Assembly (NCBI GenBank): GCA_025356075.1
Contig: JANXUT010000051.1
Span: 1-51,544 of the forward strand
Source of the DNA: Pseudomonadota bacterium
Lineage (GTDB): Bacteria > Pseudomonadota > Gammaproteobacteria > Steroidobacterales > Steroidobacteraceae
Reading direction: 5' to 3'
Length of the DNA: 51,544 bases
The translations under genes were made by a program, and so were the position numbers. Each line of letters starts with the position of its first letter. The first letter of the stretch is position 1. The notes beneath the pieces are model-generated. The model saw nothing but the letters and a program-made list of their open reading frames with translations, had not been told where the DNA came from and made no database searches. Below are positions 32,343-41,488 of this stretch, one piece after another.

Positions 32343-33233
32343 TCAGTCATAGAACGCCGGCGCCTTTCGCAGCGTGCCGTTGGCGATGAAGTCGTGCTGG
32401 ATCCACAGCGATGCGCCCGTTGCCTTCAGGAAGCCATCGATTTCCACGCGAGTGCGGCCGGTCTGCGCCTTGTCGTACTCGAACACCGGGAAGCGATTGA
32501 GCGTTCGCTCCTGCGGAAAGTGATACAGGTCTCCCGACAGCAACACCGGCCCCGTATTCGCCAGTCGCAGCAAGAGCATCTGGTGCCCCGGCGTGTGTCC
32601 CGGCGCAAATTTGATGACGACGCTCGTGTCGCCGAAGACATCGTATTGATCCGTCCCGATCAGGATCGTCTTGGCACGCTTCAGCCGAGCGTAGGTCTCC
32701 GGTCGAGTGGTTCCGGGAGCAGGCGTTGCAAACATGGCCTCGCGCTCCACCCGCCGGACGAGCCAGGTCGAGCCGGCGAACGCCGCAGCATTGGCCGTGT
32801 GGTCGTAGTGGTAGTGCGACAGGGCGATGAACCGAATCCGCGACGGCGGGTAGCCAAGCTCCGCCAGTTGTTCGCCGAGGGAGCGCGTGAGGGGAATGTC
32901 GCGAGTTTGCCCGTCCGGAAGGGAGAGCGTGTGCACGACGGTGCCACCGGTCGGCCGCCACTCCGAGTCAGGTACTGCGCCCACGTCCCAGATGAGGGCC
33001 CCGTTGGCGTGAACCACCAGGAAACACGGCACGGCGAGCTCGGAGGTCTCGACTTCCTCGCGCTTGAGTTCGTACCGTGCCGTATCGGCAACGTGGATCG
33101 CGCCGCAGTCGAGCACGTACAGCCGCAGCAGTCGGGGCACCTTCGCGGTGGCTGGGGACGCGCCAGCGCCGGCTGCCCATGGAACGAGCAGGACCAGCAG
33201 CGCCGCTACGACGCGGTGCGGGACTCTGTGCAT
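32343..33233 (-). CDS. Exported metallo-beta-lactamase-fold hydrolase (lactonase-like)
   Basis: 296 residues from ATG 33233 with a signal peptide (VVAALLVLLVPWAAGAGA|SP). The zinc motif is His140-x-His142-x-Asp144-His145 (ALSHYHYDHTAN), followed by FAPGHTPGH and LLSGDLYH, supplying further ligands. This set and spacing resemble quorum-quenching N-acyl-homoserine lactonases and related MBL hydrolases, but the substrate is not established and the signal peptide is unusual for classical AiiA/AttM enzymes. Codon use is less GC-extreme than in flanking genes, and both flanks are long non-coding stretches, which suggests recent transfer. Confidence 0.8.
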   Translation of the reverse strand: MHRVPHRVVAALLVLLVPWAAGAGASPATAKVPRLLRLYVLDCGAIHVADTARYELKREEVETSELAVPCFLVVHANGALIWDVGAVPDSEWRPTGGTVVHTLSLPDGQTRDIPLTRSLGEQLAELGYPPSRIRFIALSHYHYDHTANAAAFAGSTWLVRRVEREAMFATPAPGTTRPETYARLKRAKTILIGTDQYDVFGDTSVVIKFAPGHTPGHQMLLLRLANTGPVLLSGDLYHFPQERTLNRFPVFEYDKAQTGRTRVEIDGFLKATGASLWIQHDFIANGTLRKAPAFYD

Positions 33234-33512
33234 GCGTCTGCCCCCCTCGCCCCATTTTCAACATCGTAACGCGGCCCGTTCAAGCGGGCTAACGGGAGCG
33301 CACTCCCGAGGCGTCAGTGACGCGGTTTGGCTGACCGAGTAGTGGCCGGCCGTCCTGCTCCGACGGCGCCTCTGCGCCCCGCGCGGCGTTGCAGGGATCC
33401 GCGCGTATCGGCCGTGATGCGAGGCGGCTCGGGCCTGCTGTTGGCCGGGACGAGCGCTGCCCGCCCGCTCACCCACTCAAGCGCCCGACAGGCGCGCAGC
33501 GAAACGCCGCGC

Positions 33513-34316
33513 TCAGCGCGGCCGGGACGTGAACGCGAAGATCGCCGTCGCGAAGCGCCGCGGGAGGAACCGCACCGACTCGACCAGCAGCCAGTTCACG
33601 CGCCCCGGTATCACGAGGCGCTTCCCCGCGAGGAGTCCCTGGTAGCCCGCGCGCGCGACGGCCGCGGGACGCGCGATCGGCACGAGGCCGCCGAGGATGC
33701 GGAGCGGGTGGCGCATTCCTGAGCGGGCGTGGAACCCGGTCTGCGTCGGACCCGGGCAGAGCGCGGTGACCGTGACGCCCGAGCCCGCGAGCTCCTCGGC
33801 GAGCGCCTCGGAATAGCTCAGCACGTACGCCTTGCTCGCGTAGTAGACGGCCCGGTAGGGCCCGGCCTGGAACGATCCCGTCGAGGCGACGTTGAGGATG
33901 CGCCCGGAGCCGCGCGCGAGGAACTCGGGAACCAGGCGCTTCGTGAGCCGTGTCAGCGTCACGATGTTGAGGTCGATGAGCGCGAGCTCCGCCTCGAGCG
34001 GCGTGTCCTGGTGGAGCCCGTAGAGACCGACGCCGGCGTTGTTGATGAGCAGGTCCGGCACGATCGCGCGGGCCGCGAGACGGGCGATGAGGTCGTTGGC
34101 GGCCTCGCGGCGGGCGAGGTCCAAGGGCACGCAGAGCACCTCGACCGAATGGAGCCTCGTCAGCGTACGCGCGAGCGTCGCGAGGAGATCGGCGCTGCGC
34201 GCGACCAGGACCAGGTGGTAGCCGTCGGCGGCGGCGAGCGCCGCCAACTCGGCGCCGATGCCGCCGGAGGCGCCCGTGATGAGCGCCCAGCGAGGGATCG
34301 GGGCGCCCGCGGTCAT
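33513..34316 (-). CDS. Short-chain dehydrogenase/reductase (DltE-like)
   Basis: 267 residues from ATG 34316. NAD(P)-binding ITGASGGIGAELA is at residues 13-25; LLINNAGVG follows, then catalytic Ser, Tyr and Lys in ILNVASTGSFQAGPYRAVYYASKAYVLSYSEAL, and PGPTQTGFHARSG. It is a classical SDR of the DltE/YqjQ-like group, with no inferred substrate. It lies 19 bases after the first TPR gene, and a 16-base perfect palindrome (34317-34332) fills the gap immediately before its start. Confidence 0.85.
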   Translation of the reverse strand: MTAGAPIPRWALITGASGGIGAELAALAAADGYHLVLVARSADLLATLARTLTRLHSVEVLCVPLDLARREAANDLIARLAARAIVPDLLINNAGVGLYGLHQDTPLEAELALIDLNIVTLTRLTKRLVPEFLARGSGRILNVASTGSFQAGPYRAVYYASKAYVLSYSEALAEELAGSGVTVTALCPGPTQTGFHARSGMRHPLRILGGLVPIARPAAVARAGYQGLLAGKRLVIPGRVNWLLVESVRFLPRRFATAIFAFTSRPR

Positions 34317-34332
34317 GGGCGGGCGCCCGCCC
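34317..34332. repeat. 16-base perfect palindrome at the SDR start
   Basis: GGGCGGGCGCCCGCCC abuts the SDR start codon and occupies the place of its ribosome binding site. An RNA hairpin here could limit translation of the SDR. Confidence 0.6.
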
Positions 34333-34335
34333 CGC

Positions 34336-35583
34336 CTACAGCGCGTTAATCCAGAGGGTCGCGGCCTTCGCCATGCGCGGGTCGGCTTGCGCTGCCTTGA
34401 ACGCCGCGATCGCCGCGTCCTTGTTGCCGAGCTTCGCGTTCGCGATGCCGAGCATCATGTTCGCATCGTCCGGGCGCTTGACCTTGCCGACGCGCTCGGG
34501 CGTGAGTCCACGGGCAATCGAATCGATCGCCTTCTGGTTGTCGCCCAACCCCAGGTACACGAGCCCGGCCTTGACGTCGGCCTCGCCGCTCTTGCCGGCC
34601 TGCGCTTCCTTGTCGAGCGCGGCGATCTGCCGCTTGTCCTCGGCCGCCTGCTGCTTGGCCTGCGCGAGCAGCCGGCTCGGCCGGTCGGAGGCGGCGATGA
34701 GCGTGACGGCCTTCAACTCGATGCCGCGGTTGAGCACCGTCAGCGCCTCGGTCGGGGAGCCGGCATCGAGCGCCTCCTCGGCGAACTCGACGAACTCCGA
34801 CTCGCGCGACTGGAACTGCTTCCAGAACTCGAAGCGCCAGATGTTGAGCTTGGCGTGCGAGTCGATCTTCTGCTCTTCGTAGATCTGCAGGAGGTCGTAG
34901 ACGTAGTCGTGCTTCATGAAGCGCCTGACCAGCTCTTCCATGATCGCCTGGCGCTTGGTGTTGTCCTTCAGCTCGTAGTAGCAGGCATTCTGCTGGCGTA
35001 GCTCCGGCTCCGTCGCCTCGCGTCCGGCGACCGCCTTCTCGAGCGCGACGATGCCGTGCGTGCAGTCGTGCTGCATGAGGTAGAGCTGCCACAGCAGCGT
35101 GTCCGCTTCCGGGCCGCCGCCGTACTGCTGCCACTTCTGCGTGTACTCGATCGACTTCGCGTAGTCCTTCTGCTGGGTCGACCACTGCGCCAGCGTCTGG
35201 TAGGCCTTGCCGCGCTCTTCCTGCGGGAAGCTCTCGAGCGCGAGCAGCTGCTCCTCGGTCGCGACGTAGTTCGGCAGGTCCTTCAGCCGGCCGTAGCCGT
35301 TGCGCAGGTACAGCAGCACCTGCACCTTGTCGTAGTCGGTGACCGCGACTTCGAGGGCTTGCTTCGACAGGGCGACGCCCTGCTCGGCATCGCCCTTGTT
35401 CAGGGCCTCGCCCGCGGGCTTGAGCTTTTCGCGCACCTTCGGGCTGAGCTCGGGCTTCTTCTCTTCCTTCTTCTCGGCCGCGAGGGCCGGCGCCGTCACG
35501 AGCGCCGTCGCCGTCAAGCCGAGGCACGCGCCCAGCAGCACCGCGCCTACGCGCGACCCGAATCCCGCCTGCGATTTACCCAT
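34336..35583 (-). CDS. Periplasmic TPR-repeat protein (first of two paralogues)
   Basis: 415 residues from ATG 35583. A signal peptide (VGAVLLGACLGLTATALVTAPALA|AEKK) precedes a helical, lysine-rich protein with several TPR-like repeats, for example ALNKGDAEQGVALSKQALEV and IANAKLGNKDAAIAAFKAAQADP. The C-terminal segment (KRPDDANMMLGIA...ADPRMAKAATLWINAL) is nearly repeated in the next protein. It lies 35 bases downstream of that gene and downstream of tonB-exbBDD, which suggests a periplasmic adaptor for TonB-dependent uptake. The detailed role is unknown. Confidence 0.75.
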   Translation of the reverse strand: MGKSQAGFGSRVGAVLLGACLGLTATALVTAPALAAEKKEEKKPELSPKVREKLKPAGEALNKGDAEQGVALSKQALEVAVTDYDKVQVLLYLRNGYGRLKDLPNYVATEEQLLALESFPQEERGKAYQTLAQWSTQQKDYAKSIEYTQKWQQYGGGPEADTLLWQLYLMQHDCTHGIVALEKAVAGREATEPELRQQNACYYELKDNTKRQAIMEELVRRFMKHDYVYDLLQIYEEQKIDSHAKLNIWRFEFWKQFQSRESEFVEFAEEALDAGSPTEALTVLNRGIELKAVTLIAASDRPSRLLAQAKQQAAEDKRQIAALDKEAQAGKSGEADVKAGLVYLGLGDNQKAIDSIARGLTPERVGKVKRPDDANMMLGIANAKLGNKDAAIAAFKAAQADPRMAKAATLWINAL

Positions 35584-35618
35584 GACCCACCTCGAAGTTC
35601 GTCCAGTTTTTTATGCGT

Positions 35619-36863
35619 TCAGGTCGCGCTCAGCCACACCTTCGCGGCGCCCGCCATGCGCGGGTCGGCCTTCGCGGCCGTAAACGCCTTGGTGGCTTCC
35701 GCGTTCTTCTTGAGCTTCAGGTACGCGATGCCGAGCACCATGCTGGCATCGTCCGGGCGCTTCAGGCGCGCCGAGCGCTCGGCCTGAAGACCCCGCTGGA
35801 TCGCCTCGACCGCCTTGTCGTACTGGGCGGTGCCGAAGTAGCGGTAGCCGAGCTTGACGTCGGTGTCGCCGTTCTTGCCGGCACGCGCCTCGGCGTCGAG
35901 CTGGTCGATCGTCTTCTTGTCATCGGCCGCGCGGGTCTTGGCCTGCTCGAGGAGCGCAGTCGCCTTCTTGTCGCCGGCCTTGATGATCTTCTTGGCGAAG
36001 CCCTTCTCGAGGATGCGCTGCGCCTCGGCGGTGGTGCCGACGTCGAGCGCGTAGTCCGCGAGCTTGGTGTAGTCGGTGTCCTCCACGAGGTACTCGTGGT
36101 CGAACCCGAAGCGCAGGAGCTCCTGCAGCGCCATCGCATCCGTCTTCGGGTCCGCGCCCTGGTAGATGTTGAGGATCTGCAGGTAGTAGTCCTTCTTCGG
36201 GAAGCGCTTCAGGAGTTCCTCGTTGACGGCGAGGCGCTTCGTCGTGTTCTTGTCCTTGTTGGCGCAGAAGCTCTGCGCCTTCAGCTGCTCCTCGTCGGCC
36301 TGCTTGCCACCGGCGAGCGCCTTGTCGAGCGCGCTCATGCCGTTGGGGCAGTCCTTCTGCGCCGAGTAGAAGTTCGAGAGGAGCGCCCAGTCGGCCGGCG
36401 AGCCGCCCGTGACCTTCATGTACTCCTTCGTCATCGCGATCGCCTTGTCGATCTTGTTGACGCGCGGGTAGATCGTCGCGAGCGCCTTCTGCGTCGAAAG
36501 CTTGGTCGCGGCCGGCACCCCTTCCATCGCGATGAGGGATTCACCCGCCTCGATGGCCTCGGGCCAGTTCTGTGCGCCGGCGGCGGCGCCCCAGACGAGC
36601 GTCAGGCACACCTGCTTCTCGTAGGCGGACTTCGCGGCGGCGAGCGCCTCCTTGCCGTACTTCAGCGCCGAGGTGTAGTCGCGCTTCGCGTACGCTTCCT
36701 TCGCCGGGTTGTACTTGTCGATGACCGCCTGCGACACGGTCTGCCCTTCGGCATGCGCCCGCGGCGCAACCGCGAGGACCGCCACCGCGAGCGCACCCAC
36801 CAGCAACACCCCGCCGAGGACGCCCCGGAAGGAAGGACCCATCGTTCCAACGCGCATGCTCAT
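35619..36863 (-). CDS. Periplasmic TPR-repeat protein (second paralogue)
   Basis: 414 residues from ATG 36863, with GAGG seven bases upstream; a longer frame has no support. A signal peptide (GVLGGVLLVGALAVAVLAVAPRAHA|EGQ) precedes TPR-like helices (YNPAKEAYAKRDYTSALKYGKEALAA; DVKLGYRYFGTAQYDKAVEAIQRGL). The ending KRPDDASMVLGIAYLKL...ADPRMAGAAKVWLSAT aligns by eye with the neighbouring paralogue, so the pair arose by tandem duplication. TPR proteins next to tonB-exbB-exbD are known in TonB2-type loci of Vibrio and Shewanella. An intrinsic terminator separates it from exbD. Confidence 0.77.
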   Translation of the reverse strand: MSMRVGTMGPSFRGVLGGVLLVGALAVAVLAVAPRAHAEGQTVSQAVIDKYNPAKEAYAKRDYTSALKYGKEALAAAKSAYEKQVCLTLVWGAAAGAQNWPEAIEAGESLIAMEGVPAATKLSTQKALATIYPRVNKIDKAIAMTKEYMKVTGGSPADWALLSNFYSAQKDCPNGMSALDKALAGGKQADEEQLKAQSFCANKDKNTTKRLAVNEELLKRFPKKDYYLQILNIYQGADPKTDAMALQELLRFGFDHEYLVEDTDYTKLADYALDVGTTAEAQRILEKGFAKKIIKAGDKKATALLEQAKTRAADDKKTIDQLDAEARAGKNGDTDVKLGYRYFGTAQYDKAVEAIQRGLQAERSARLKRPDDASMVLGIAYLKLKKNAEATKAFTAAKADPRMAGAAKVWLSAT

Positions 36864-36932
36864 CGTGTACCTCAATAGCTCCAAACTGGTTGACGCTGTC
36901 GGGTGGCCGCAAGTTCCCGCCGCTACACCCTC

Positions 36933-36964
36933 AAAAAAAATGGGCCGACACCGAGTCAGCCCAT
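36933..36964 (-). terminator. Intrinsic terminator after the tonB-exbB-exbD-exbD genes
   Basis: On the minus strand ATGGGCTGAC (36964-36955) pairs with GTCGGCCCAT (36949-36940) with one G-U pair and a five-base loop, followed by eight T. It sits 46 bases after the exbD stop and 70 bases before the second TPR gene, so the TPR genes need readthrough or their own promoter. Confidence 0.85.
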
Positions 36965-37010
36965 GGTTATCTGGCATGTCCCGGGCGGTGGTCGCGCCCG
37001 CGCTGCCGGC

Positions 37011-37430
37011 TCAAAGACCCCCGTTCTCGTCGGCGACGAACCCGATCTTCTTCAGGCCCCCGCGCTGCACGGCAAAGAGGACCGCGGCGGCGTTGTCGTA
37101 CTTCGCCCGGCGGTCGACCGACACGTGGATGTCCGGCTGCGGATCCTTCTTCGCGGCATCGGCGATGTAGGAGCGCAGGTCGAGGGCCGACGTCGGCGTA
37201 CCGTTCCAGGAGACCGTGCCGTCGTACTTCACGTCGATCGCAACCGTTTCCGGCAGCACCAGCGGCGGCGGGTCGTTGGTCTGGCGCGGCAGGTCGATCT
37301 TCACCGCGTGCGTCATCACGGGGAGCGTGATGATGAAGATGATGATCATCACCAGCATGATGTCGACGAGCGGCACCACGTTGATCGTGGTGTTGTACTC
37401 GGACTCATCGCCGCCTACTGACATTCCCAT
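37011..37430 (-). CDS. exbD: ExbD-type biopolymer transport protein (distal copy)
   Basis: 139 residues from ATG 37430. NTTINVVPLVDIMLVMIIIFIITLP forms the single membrane helix and contains the essential proton-path Asp23; the periplasmic domain carries the ExbD pattern PQPDIHVSVDRRAKYDNAAAVLFAVQRGG. With ExbB it forms the proton-driven motor that energises TonB in the inner membrane. It is the second of two exbD genes in tandem, 27 bases after the first, and ends the cluster before the terminator. Confidence 0.92.
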   Translation of the reverse strand: MGMSVGGDESEYNTTINVVPLVDIMLVMIIIFIITLPVMTHAVKIDLPRQTNDPPPLVLPETVAIDVKYDGTVSWNGTPTSALDLRSYIADAAKKDPQPDIHVSVDRRAKYDNAAAVLFAVQRGGLKKIGFVADENGGL

Positions 37431-37457
37431 CGTGTCTGCTCCGGATCGTTCGAGTGA

Positions 37458-37874
37458 TCAGTCGATGTGCGGGGGCTCGGCGATGAACGCTACCTTGAGC
37501 AGGTAGGACCGCTGCAGCACCGTCAGCACCTCGCCGACGTACTGGTACTTCACGCGCTTGTCGGCGCGGATATGGACTTCGGGCTGGGGCACCTTGACCG
37601 CCTCGACCAGCGAGAACTGCTGCAGCTTCTCCATCGTGACCGGGTTGTCGTTCCAGTACACGTTGCCGTCGAAGGTCACCGAGAGGTTGATGTTCTCGGG
37701 TTTGGTCTCGGTCGGCTGGTTGAAGTTGGTCGGCAGGTTCACCTTCACCGCGTGCGTCGCGACCGGCACCGTGATGATGAAGATGATGAGGAGCACGAGC
37801 ATGATGTCGACCAACGGGACGACGTTGATCTCGGAGTTGTAATCGTCCGCATTGACCGGTCCGCCGCCTGCCAT
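37458..37874 (-). CDS. exbD: ExbD-type biopolymer transport protein (proximal copy)
   Basis: 138 residues from ATG 37874. NSEINVVPLVDIMLVLLIIFIITVP is the membrane helix with Asp23; the periplasmic part ends in PQPEVHIRADKRVKYQYVGEVLTVLQRS. The two ExbD proteins are clearly diverged from each other. In Xanthomonas-like TonB systems the second ExbD can be needed for particular substrates. It follows exbB after 32 bases. Confidence 0.93.
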   Translation of the reverse strand: MAGGGPVNADDYNSEINVVPLVDIMLVLLIIFIITVPVATHAVKVNLPTNFNQPTETKPENINLSVTFDGNVYWNDNPVTMEKLQQFSLVEAVKVPQPEVHIRADKRVKYQYVGEVLTVLQRSYLLKVAFIAEPPHID

Positions 37875-37906
37875 AACTCGTGCTCCCTACGTAGCCGTCT
37901 GACCGA

Positions 37907-38650
37907 TTACTTCTTGATCGCAGCCGCGGGCGGCGCGCCGGCAGCCGGCTTCATCGCGACGCGAGCGCCCGACAGGAGCGCCTGGTGCAGATCGTGCGCG
38001 AAGTAGTTGACGCGCTCGATGATGAACTTGTTGCGGCGCATCAGCCAGTTGAAGCCGAGCACCGCCGGCACCGCGACCGCGAGGCCGAGCGCCGTCATGA
38101 TCAGCGCCTCACCGACCGGACCTGCGACCTTGTCGATCGAGGCCTGGCCCGAGATGCCGATGGCAGTTAGCGCGTGGTAAATGCCCCACACCGTGCCGAA
38201 GAGGCCGACGAACGGGGCCGTGGAGCCGACCGAGGCGAGCACCGACATGCCGCTTGAGAGGTCGCTCGTGATGAGGTCCACGCGACGCTGCAGGTGGCTC
38301 GAGATCCAGTCGTGCAGGTCGATGTTCTCGGTCAGGCGGCCCTTGTTGCGCTCGTGGTGCTCCAACGAGGAGATGCCGTCGGAGGCCAAGCCGCGGAACG
38401 CGTTGTCATCGCCGCCCTTCAGGCGCGACAGGCCGTCCTGCAGGTTCGAGGCCGCCCAGAAGTCCTTCTCGGATGACAGGGCGAACTTCTTGAGTGCGCG
38501 CTGGTCGAGGGCCTTCGTGATGATCACGTACCACGAGAACAGCGACATGAAGATGAGGATCGTGAGCACCGTACGGGACACCGCGTCGCCGTTCTGGACG
38601 AACGAGACGATGCCATACGGATTGTCAGTTGCGGCAGCTGCGTCAGCCAT
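37907..38650 (-). CDS. exbB: ExbB/TolQ/MotA-family proton channel protein
   Basis: 247 residues from ATG 38650 with GAGGG nine bases upstream. Three membrane helices are visible: VLTILIFMSLFSWYVIITKAL, then SVLASVGSTAPFVGLFGTVWGIYHAL and EALIMTALGLAVAVPAVLGFNWLM. The Gly/Thr-rich second and third helices are the conserved ExbB core. It assembles with ExbD and TonB in the inner membrane. It has the short cytoplasmic N-terminus of ExbB rather than TolQ, and its tonB and exbD neighbours confirm the assignment. Confidence 0.93.
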   Translation of the reverse strand: MADAAAATDNPYGIVSFVQNGDAVSRTVLTILIFMSLFSWYVIITKALDQRALKKFALSSEKDFWAASNLQDGLSRLKGGDDNAFRGLASDGISSLEHHERNKGRLTENIDLHDWISSHLQRRVDLITSDLSSGMSVLASVGSTAPFVGLFGTVWGIYHALTAIGISGQASIDKVAGPVGEALIMTALGLAVAVPAVLGFNWLMRRNKFIIERVNYFAHDLHQALLSGARVAMKPAAGAPPAAAIKK

Positions 38651-38718
38651 GATCAAAGCCCTCTGCGTAGTGAATTCGGGTCTACGATTCTATTTGGAGT
38701 CAATAATTTAGAGACGAA

Positions 38719-39336
38719 TCATGAGGTCAAGCGCCAGGTGTACTTCATGCGCTGCCAGGAACCGACCGCTTCGTTGCCGACCTTCTGCGGCTCGAAACGA
38801 CCCTGCGAGGTCACGCACTTGACCGTGGCCTCGTCGAGACGCTGGATGCCGCTCGAGGTTTCCACCTTCGACTCGGTGACGCGGCCGTTCGAGCCTACGT
38901 AGATGAGCACCACCACCGAGCCTTCTTCGCTCAGGCGCCGGGACGCCGACGGGTAGTAACCGCTGCAGGCGTCGCCTAAGTTCAAGCCCTTGGCAAGCTT
39001 GGCCGGCACGATCGCGGGCGGCTGGGGCTTGGCGACCGGCACGGGATCGGCCTTCGGTATGTTGATCGCGGCGACGACCTGAGGCCCCTGCACGACCGGG
39101 ATGTCGATCGAGGGTGCCTGGATCGGTGGCGGCTTGAAATCCGGGGGTGGAGGCGGCGGCTCCTTCGGCGGCGGCTCCTCTTCATGCTTGATGAGCTGCG
39201 CATCGAGCATGTCGCGCAGCTGAGGGACCACCTTGATCGCGGTAGCCGCGATCAGCCCGAGAGCCAGCACGACGTGCAGACCAATCACGCAGGTCAGCAC
39301 GATAGAGCGGCGTCGAAGAGCAGCAGCGCTTGGCAT
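38719..39336 (-). CDS. tonB: TonB protein
   Basis: 205 residues from ATG 39336. The N-terminal helix (IVLTCVIGLHVVLALGLIAATAI) contains the conserved membrane His; a Pro/Glu/Lys-rich spacer (EEEPPPKEPPPPPPDFKPPP) spans the periplasm. The C-terminal domain (YPSASRRLSEEGSVVVLIYVG, GRVTESKVETSSGIQRLDEAT) contacts TonB boxes of outer-membrane receptors. Its Cys-containing GDACSGYYP replaces the more usual start of this domain. It is the first gene of the tonB-exbB-exbD-exbD operon. No receptor gene or Fur box was recognised nearby. Confidence 0.92.
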   Translation of the reverse strand: MPSAAALRRRSIVLTCVIGLHVVLALGLIAATAIKVVPQLRDMLDAQLIKHEEEPPPKEPPPPPPDFKPPPIQAPSIDIPVVQGPQVVAAINIPKADPVPVAKPQPPAIVPAKLAKGLNLGDACSGYYPSASRRLSEEGSVVVLIYVGSNGRVTESKVETSSGIQRLDEATVKCVTSQGRFEPQKVGNEAVGSWQRMKYTWRLTS

Positions 39337-39658
39337 GTCGCAGGGAGCCCCTATCTCCCGAACCCTATGTCAGATCACCGTAGCGGAGGCGCGGGTAGCG
39401 CCTTCTCACGCGGACCAAATCGACCGACCGGAGCCGGGTATTTGACAGATGTCCGCGGAATAGCAATCGCGCGCGCTCGCGCGCCTTCTTCCCCGCCGAC
39501 GCGAGCCGACGATAACGCCTGACGCGCGGGTCTGCAAGCCTGAACGCGCCCGCTGCATGCATCGCAGCATCGGCTTCAGGAGTTTTTCGCAAGACCCCGG
39601 TTGTCAAGTCCCGTCATTGCCGAAATCACCCGTCCCGGCCGCGCACTATCAGGGCCGT
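39337..39658. other. 322-base region between tonB and ilvD
   Basis: Separates the ilvD 3' end from the tonB start, both on the minus strand. It must contain the tonB promoter, but no clear -35/-10 pair was seen. GGGAG/CTCCC can fold just upstream of the tonB start. No gene is supported. Confidence 0.45.
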
Positions 39659-41413
39659 TCAACGCCGTGCCGCACTGCGACGGTGCGCCGCTTTGCGGAC
39701 CGGCGGCCGCGGCGCGAGGACCTTGTCGAGGGGATCGGTGACGGCGCCCGTCGAGGCGCTCGTGACTTCACGGACGTACTTCGCCAGCACGCCGCGCACC
39801 GCATACGGTGGCTTCGGGCGCCACGCGAGCCGCCGGCGCTTCAATACAGCGGCACTCAGCGCGACGCTCAGGCTGCGCTTTTCCGCATCGATCGTTAGCT
39901 GGTCGCCGTTTCGGATGAGCGCGAGCGGCCCGCCGACGCCGGCCTCCGGCGCCACGTGGCCTACGACGAAGCCGTGGCTGCCGCCGGAGAAGCGCCCGTC
40001 GGTGATGAGCGCGACCTTGTCGCCGAGCCCCTTGCCCATGATCGCGGCCGTCGGGCTCAGCATCTCGCGCATGCCAGGTCCCCCTTTCGGGCCCTCGTAG
40101 CGGATGACCACGACGTCGCCGGCGCGCACGGTCCCGTCCAGGATCGCCTGCAGGCTCTCCTCCTCCGAATCAAATACGCGCGCGGGACCTGAGAACCTGA
40201 GGCCCTCCTTGCCCGTGATCTTGGCGACCGCCCCCTCGGGGGCGAGGTTGCCGTAGAGGATCACGAGGTGGCTCGTCGCCTTGATGGGGTTCTGGAATCC
40301 CCGCACGACGTCCTGCCCTTCCGGGTAGGGCCTGACCGCCTTGAGGCTTTCCTTCAGCGTCTCGCCGCTCGCCGTCAGGCACTCCCCGTGCAGCAGGCCC
40401 TCCTCGAGGAGCGCCTTCATGAGCGGGCGGATGCCGCCGATCGCGATGAGCTCGCTCATGAGGTACTTGCCGCTCGGCTTCAAGTCCGCGAGGAGCGGCA
40501 CGCGCTTGCCGACGCGCGTGAAGTCATCGAGCTTGAGCGTGACCGCCGCCGCGTGCGCGATCGCGAGGAGGTGCAGCACCGCGTTGGTGGAGCCGCCGAG
40601 CGCGATCACCGTCGTGATCGCGTTATCGAACGCCTGCTTCGTCAGGATCATCGAGGGGCGGATGCCGGCCTTCACGAGCCTGACGACCGCCTCCCCCGCC
40701 CGCACGCAGTCATCGAGCTTCGTTTGCCCGACTGCCTCCTGCGCGGAACTGTTCGGCAGGCTCATGCCGAGCGCCTCGATGGCCGAGGCCATCGTGTTGG
40801 CTGTGTACATGCCGCCGCAGCTGCCGGCGCCCGGAATCGCCGTGCACTCGACCTCCTTCAGGCGCGCATCGCTCACCGTCCCCGCGGCATGTCCGCCGAC
40901 CGCCTCGAACACCGAGACGATGTCGCGCCGTTGCGCCCCCGGGCGAATGGTGCCGCCGTAGACGAACACGGCGGGCCGGTCGAGCCTCGCGAGCGCGATC
41001 ATGCAGCCCGGCATGTTCTTGTCGCAGCCGCCGATCGTCACGAGCCCGTCGAACCCCTGCGCCCCGGCGACCGTTTCGATGGAGTCGGCGATGACCTCGC
41101 GCGAGACGAGCGAGTAGCGCATCCCCGGCGAGCCCATCGAGATGCCGTCCGACACCGTAATCGTATTGAAGATGCGGCTCTTGCCGCCGGCGCGATCGGC
41201 GCCGCCGGCCGCCGCGAGCGCGAGGCCGTCGAGGTGCACGTTGCACGGGGTGATGTTCGACCAGGTCGAGGCGATGCCGATCGAGGGCTTCTGGAAGTCC
41301 TCATCGACGTAGCCGACCGCCCGCAGCATCGCGCGGCTCGCGGACTGCTTGATGCCGTCGAAGACCAGGCGGGAATGCTCTCGGGCGTCGTACGGGGGCT
41401 TCTTGCGCGGCAT
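39659..41413 (-). CDS. ilvD: Dihydroxy-acid dehydratase
   Basis: 584 residues from ATG 41413. Iron-sulfur ligands appear as Cys57 (ITPCNVH), Cys130 ([11 protein letters not shown]) and Cys199 ([14 protein letters not shown]), with the usual [Fe-S] IlvD/Edd spacing. The C-terminal [22 protein letters not shown] is diagnostic. It converts dihydroxyisovalerate and dihydroxymethylvalerate to the 2-keto acids of valine, leucine and isoleucine. The C-terminal tail is unusually basic ([11 protein letters not shown]). It is on the strand opposite the ilvC-leu operon, 75 bases after the EamA gene. Confidence 0.96.
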   Translation of the reverse strand: MPRKKPPYDAREHSRLVFDGIKQSASRAMLRAVGYVDEDFQKPSIGIASTWSNITPCNVHLDGLALAAAGGADRAGGKSRIFNTITVSDGISMGSPGMRYSLVSREVIADSIETVAGAQGFDGLVTIGGCDKNMPGCMIALARLDRPAVFVYGGTIRPGAQRRDIVSVFEAVGGHAAGTVSDARLKEVECTAIPGAGSCGGMYTANTMASAIEALGMSLPNSSAQEAVGQTKLDDCVRAGEAVVRLVKAGIRPSMILTKQAFDNAITTVIALGGSTNAVLHLLAIAHAAAVTLKLDDFTRVGKRVPLLADLKPSGKYLMSELIAIGGIRPLMKALLEEGLLHGECLTASGETLKESLKAVRPYPEGQDVVRGFQNPIKATSHLVILYGNLAPEGAVAKITGKEGLRFSGPARVFDSEEESLQAILDGTVRAGDVVVIRYEGPKGGPGMREMLSPTAAIMGKGLGDKVALITDGRFSGGSHGFVVGHVAPEAGVGGPLALIRNGDQLTIDAEKRSLSVALSAAVLKRRRLAWRPKPPYAVRGVLAKYVREVTSASTGAVTDPLDKVLAPRPPVRKAAHRRSAARR

Positions 41414-41488
41414 GGGCTCGATCTGCGTGGGGCGGCACCTGCCGCGGCGCCATTGTGACGGGCGCGCTCGCGCTCGGCCACCCCGGCC

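Noticed and set aside
39445-39450. Plus-strand TTGACA in the tonB/ilvD gap
   Set aside because: No -10 box at suitable distance and no plus-strand gene downstream.
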